A DNA stretch of 64,000 nt from Nelumbo lutea (lineage: Eukaryota; Streptophyta; Magnoliopsida; Proteales; Nelumbonaceae): assembly GCA_022828595.1 (NCBI GenBank), contig JAKGHH010000002.1, forward strand, positions 78,712,383-78,776,382, given 5' to 3'. A model generated the notes under the pieces. That model saw only the letters and a list, made by a program, of their open reading frames with translations, did no database searches and was not told the DNA's origin. Made by a program: the position numbers and the translations under genes. Shown here piece after piece: positions 59,632 to 64,000 of the stretch (its first letter is position 1; each line of letters starts with the position of its first letter).

Positions 59632-59879
59632 CAAGGTTCAAAATATCGATACAGGTTGATACGTCGATAGGGGCATATCGGCCTGTATTAAGGATTGCTT
59701 CTCCATTTTTTATTTTAGTTTTTTTCTCAATCTGGTTCAGAGGGGTCGGTTTAAGGTCCCGTCTACCCCCTGAACCATGGTCTGACCCGAAACACCCACT
59801 GTAGGGGCATATCGGGAAGCCCCCGATATGATACATATCAGCCGATACGGTCCAATACATATCAAAACTTTGAACCTTG
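59632..59879. mobile_element. hAT-type MITE, CAAGGTTCAAA family, copy 3 (248 bp)
   Basis: A perfect TIR CAAGGTTCAAA/TTTGAACCTTG and perfect 8-bp flanks CATGAGAG (59624-59631 and 59880-59887). It has the same internal order as copies 1 and 2. Confidence 0.93.
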
Positions 59880-59887
59880 CATGAGAG

Positions 59888-60240
59888 GATTTTTGTCCTT
59901 TTGTAGAAAAGCTACTTAGAAGGCTTTAAAATTAAATCACCCTATGGAATCCATCATTCTAAACATTTTTATGATGTTTAATTAAAATTTTATTTCTAGA
60001 CCTAGTTTATTTATTCTCATTTTCCACATCATATAGAGAATCTATAATTCTTAGAAGGCTAGAACCTTCTATATCCCTTTTTGTGTTTGGGTCCTTGAAT
60101 CTTTCCTAAAACCTATTCTAACTAATCAATATCTTCCTATTTTTACACTAAGGTCATTGCCATCTTAGATTATTTGGTATTAGAGTTATTTGGTTCTACA
60201 TCATTTGGTGTTGGAGTTGTTGGTCTCACATCACAGAATT
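59888..60240. other. Unassigned DNA
   Basis: AT-rich; TGGTATTAGAG at 60176 resembles a copia primer site but nothing follows it. Confidence 0.35.
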
Positions 60241-60566
60241 AGTGTGTGATTTAGTTAAGTGGAGATCACTAATTGCAGATTTAGTCAAGTTTCTTGTGAA
60301 GGAAAGAGGGGGAAGATGAAGATTTCAACAATAGAGAAGAAAGGAGAAGAAGAAGAGAGTAGGAAGTCAACCAGGATTGTGAAATCTACCCTAGTCACCC
60401 CCTCATTATATTTATAGTTAACTTAAAAAGATGAGATATTACAAGGATGCCCTTAGTAGGGCGCCTACTAAAAGCTGAATAGTCACAACTTAAAAAAACA
60501 TAAACTAATGGGCCTAAAGCCCAACAACTTCTTAACTAAATAAAAACAAATCGGACCAACTCAACA
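60241..60566 (-). repeat. 3' LTR of the edge copia (right-hand strand start 60566, other end uncertain)
   Basis: Begins TGTTGAGTTGGTCC after the polypurine tract. Contains CTATAAATATAATG (60413-60400 on the minus strand), a likely TATA box, and an AG/TC-rich block. LTR copies A, B and the one at 34567 follow a similar plan. Confidence 0.6.
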
Positions 60567-63500
60567 CTCCCCCTCAAGTTGGGAGTAAATGTCACACATT
60601 CCCAACTTGCGTAGATCATGCTCCAGCTTGTTCTTTGTAACACCTTTTGTTAGAACATCAGCAAACTGCATATCAGTAATTTCTCCAAAAGTTACCCTTT
60701 CTCTGATAAAATGTTTATCCACTTCAATGTGCTTAGTTCGGTCATGCTGGATTGGGTTATGGGCAATGTTAATTGCTGCTTGGTTATCATAGTATAGCAT
60801 CATAGGTTCTTCTGCCTGTACACCAATTTCTTCTAACAGGGAACGGATCCAGAGTTCTGAAACTCCATGTGCCATTGCCCTGTATTTGGCTTCAGCACTT
60901 GATCTTGCCACCACTCTTTGTTTCTTACTCTTCTATGAGACAAGGTTATCCCCAACTAGGGTGCACACTCCTGAAGTTGATCTCCTGTCATCAAGGCATC
61001 TTGCCCAATCTGCATGTGTATAAGCCTCTAGTTTTAACTGTCCATGATCAGTAAACAATATGCCTCTGCTTGGGTGTCCCTTCAGATAAGCAAGAATCCT
61101 GTCAACTGCCTCCCAATGTTGGACTCGTGGAGCATGCATGTATTGATTTACTACACTTACTGCATAGGAGATGTCTGGTCTTGTCATACAGAAGTATAGC
61201 AGTCAACCCACAAGTCTCTGATATCTCCCTATGTCCTTTACTGGTTCACGTTCTAATGCATTGGTTTTATGGTTCTGATCAATAGGGGTACTGATTACTT
61301 TTGTTCCAAGTTTCCTTGTTTCTTGAAGAAGATTCAAGACATACTTCCTTTGTGAGATAAAAATTCCATGTTTTGATCTTGCAACTTCAATGCCTAAGAA
61401 GTATTTTAGTTCTTCAAGATCATTAATTTCAAATTCTTTATGTAGGTTCTTTTTCAGACCATCAATCTCACTCAAATCATTCCCGGTGACAACAATATCA
61501 TCCACAAACAATTAGGACTGACACCAAAGATCCCCTTCGCTTCACAAACAAGTTGTGGTCGGATTGAGTCTAAGTGTAGCCAAGAGCAATCAAGGCCTGT
61601 CTAAATCTGTCAAACCATGCTCTGGGAGATTGTTTCAAGCCATAAAGTGATTTCTTAAGCCTGCATACATTTTCCTTTTCAGTATCATTGTAAAAACCAA
61701 CAGGAAGATCGATATACAGTTCTTCTTGCAGATCCCCATTTAGGAAAGCATTCTTCACATTAAGTTGAAACAAAGGGCCAAGAGTATGAGGCAGCGAGAG
61801 AAAGAAGTATCCGAATGGAGGTCATCTTTGCAATTGGCGCAAATGTCTCTAAGTAATCAATGCCATAGGTTTGTGTGTACCCTTTTGCAACAAGTCTTGC
61901 CTTGTACCTTTCTATACTTCCACCTGCCTTATATTTTACTATGTAAATCCATTTACATCCAATTGTCTCATTGCCTTCTGTTAGATCCACAATGTCCCAT
62001 GTCTGATTCTTAATCAAAGTTGCCATCTCTTCTTGCATAGCTGTCTTCCACTCAGGTTTGGAGAGAGCCTCACTAACACCCTTGGGTATAGACACTGAAT
62101 CAAGAGAGGAGAGAAAAACACGGTAGGAAGGAGAAAGTCCACTATAGGTTAAGTACTGTGAAATACAATGAGCAGAGGAATAGGATCAATGGGAATTGAA
62201 ACAGTAGCGGGATCAAGAGGAATACCTGAATCCATGGCAATCGAATATGGAGTCTCCAAGGAATCGACAGGAAGTGATGTGAGTTTTGCCGTAGTGGAAT
62301 CAACCAACTTGTGAAGTCTTTGTTGTAAGTAATGCTGAGAAGCAGAACGCCAAGGAGGTGGCAAAGTAGGTGCCACAGGGTGGTGGTCAAGCACAGGAGT
62401 AGACATAGGGACTGGAACTGGGAGAGGAATAGATTGCTGACTCACTTCCCCAAAATACTCCCCCTGAGAATGATTCATTGAGAAGAAGTACGTGGATTCA
62501 AAAAAGGTGACATCCATGGTAACATACCGGCTCCTAGAGACTGGATCATAGCAGTAGTACCCTTTCTGATTCATTGCATATCCAAGGAAGACACTTCTTT
62601 GCCTTGGGATTAAGCTTCGAGCGGTGAGGACCAAGGATATGTGCAAAGCAGACACACCCAAACACCCTGAGAGGAATATGAAACATCTCCCCTTGAGGAA
62701 AAAGAAGACTGAATGGGGTGCTGAATCCAAGTATACGAGAGGGCACCCTATTAATCAGATATACTGTTGTGAGAACTGCATCACCCCAAAACTAAATTAG
62801 AACTATAGATGTGATCATCATGCTTCTTGTAGTCTCAACAACGTGTATGTTATTCCTTTCTGCAGCACCATTCTGTTGTGGACTGTAGGGGCAACTGCTT
62901 TAATGGACAACACCATATTCTAACAGATATGAGGCAAGATGTCTTTCAAAATATTCCCTGGCATTGTCAGATTTGAACACCTTTATTCTTGTTCCAAACT
63001 GTGTTAGTACCATCTGATGAAATTGCCTCACTAAGGATGGTACCTCATCGCGGGATCTCATTAGGTAAATCCAAGAGTATCGTGAGAAATCATCCACAAA
63101 TAAGAGAAAATAGCGATAATCTCCAATAGAAGGATCATGGTAAGGGCCCCACACATCCGAATGAATAACATCAAAAGAAGAACATCTTTTATTACTAGGT
63201 TTAAATGAATGTCTACAATGCTTTCCAAGTTGACAACCTTTACTCTCTAGACTTGACAAACTAACAGACTCAAAGTTTTGGAAACAAAAAACTTAAAGAA
63301 GAAAATGATAAATAACCCAAACGATTATGCCAAAGCATAATTTGACTCACAGACCCTGACTCACTATCCCTGTTGACATGATGACTCTGATGAGAAGGAA
63401 GTACATCCATGAGGTAGATTCCATTCATTTCACGACCACTCCCAATCGTCCTCTTTGAATCTAGATCCTGCAAAATACAACGACCAAGAGAAAATTACTA

Positions 63501-63996
63501 AGCAGTTCAAGTTCTTAGCTAAACTACTAACAGATAACAAATTAATGCTCAATCTAGGAACATGAAGGACAAAGGGTAGAGGAATAGAATCACTAATCTT
63601 GACAAATCCCTTCCCAGCAATAGGAACATGGGATCCATTAGCTGTGGAGACCCTATCTCTGCCATAACAGAGTTGGTGAGTTGAAAAAATAGTAGAGCTC
63701 TGGGTCATGTGCTTTGATTATCTAGAATCTATAATCCAAGGAGGTCCCTCCTTACCTGAAGTGGAAACATAATTTGCAGTGACGTGTGAACTACCTGTGT
63801 GAGCAAAGGAAGTAGAGTGGACTCCACCAGTGCCACCTGTACCTTGTTGTCTGCTTGCGGCTGAACTAAAACTGGTTGTATCCCGCTGGTTTAGAAGTAG
63901 CCCATGCCTCTCAAGTTTGGCCCTTATTGCAGCAGTTGCAACATACTCTAGAGCAGCTGTAGTAGGAAGGGCCAGAATGTCACCAGTAACTTCCAT
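60561..63996 (-). pseudogene. Copia pol of the edge element
   Basis: Protease reads WIIDSR followed by a stop, where [11 protein letters not shown] is expected, so the active-site Gly is lost. GAG-pre-integrase LWHNRLGYLSF and CQLGKH. Integrase keeps HSDVWGP, KSDNAREY and PQQNGAAERN, but in separate frames. [46 protein letters not shown] and FVDDIVVTG, with frameshifts near 61765 and 61530. RNase H: TRPDISYAV, then a stop where W is expected (LVS*KSKKQ), SSAEAKYRAMA, YYDNQAAINIAHNPIQHDR and FADVLTKGV. Not functional, but close to readable. Confidence 0.9.
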
Positions 63997-64000
63997 GTGC

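Larger units (their letters stand above)
60241..64000 (-). mobile_element. Ty1/copia element, antisense, running off the right edge
   Basis: Minus strand, from the right: protease, integrase, RT, RNase H, a polypurine tract (CAACTTGAGGGGGAG, 60581-60567) and a 3' LTR beginning TGTTGAGTTGG at 60566. The 5' LTR, primer site and most of gag are outside the window. Confidence 0.85.

Noticed and set aside
60170..60190. Copia primer site TGGTATTAGAG on the + strand
   Set aside because: No LTR end precedes it and no gag follows; likely chance.

Overview
This window is plant nuclear DNA from an angiosperm. It is AT-rich and full of Ty1/copia, Ty3/gypsy (Tat/Ogre-like and chromovirus), LINE, SINE, hAT, MULE and Helitron sequence. 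I see no tRNA, rRNA, CRISPR or organelle genes. The species cannot be named from sequence alone; the very long TE-filled introns fit a large-intron dicot or an early-diverging angiosperm.

The one host gene I can support is on the + strand, from ATG 23691 to TGA 57311. It has nine short exons, all with GT-AG introns and compatible phases. Together they give 717 nt, or 238 residues: a transit-peptide-like N-terminus, then hydrophobic segments ending in a C-terminal membrane helix. The exons are 2.1 percent of the 33.6 kb span. Intron lengths are 78, 5346, 158, 3019, 15246, 74, 8871 and 112 nt. Almost everything recognisable between 24 and 57 kb is a transposon inside intron 2, 4, 5 or 7.

Layout. 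1-10.2 kb: a decayed Tat-lineage gypsy fragment, a hAT transposase relic, then a 5'-truncated Tat element with RT, two RNase H domains, integrase, an antisense spliced ORF, a polypurine tract and a complete 3' LTR. 10.2-12.2 kb: a 5'-truncated SINE with a perfect 16-bp target duplication, AT-rich DNA and a TIR element. 12.3-14 kb: the 5' part of a copia element (LTR with three palindromes, primer site, gag). 14.1-20 kb: Ogre/Tat-like LTR-leader sequence in one orientation facing a similar one in the other. 20.4-23.5 kb: a 157-bp tandem array, two hAT MITEs and a SINE. 23.5-57.3 kb: the host gene. Intron 2 carries chromovirus, copia LTR and LINE pieces. Intron 4 carries a copia LTR and a MULE-type MITE. 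Intron 5 carries several LINEs, a copia fragment and a chromovirus nested in an antisense LINE. Intron 7 carries a local duplication that copies the splice donor, a Helitron-like end, a fairly young copia and small MITEs. 57.3-64 kb: the gene's 3' flank with a 486-bp-offset duplication, two MITEs, and an antisense copia element that runs off the right edge.

No transposon here looks able to move: each one with a readable polyprotein has stops, frameshifts or changed catalytic residues. Many of the stops fit C-to-T (or G-to-A) change. The most notable observations are the stretched host gene, the duplicated splice donor in its intron 7 with an open in-frame extension, and a set of small TIR and SINE elements whose ends are fixed by target-site duplications.
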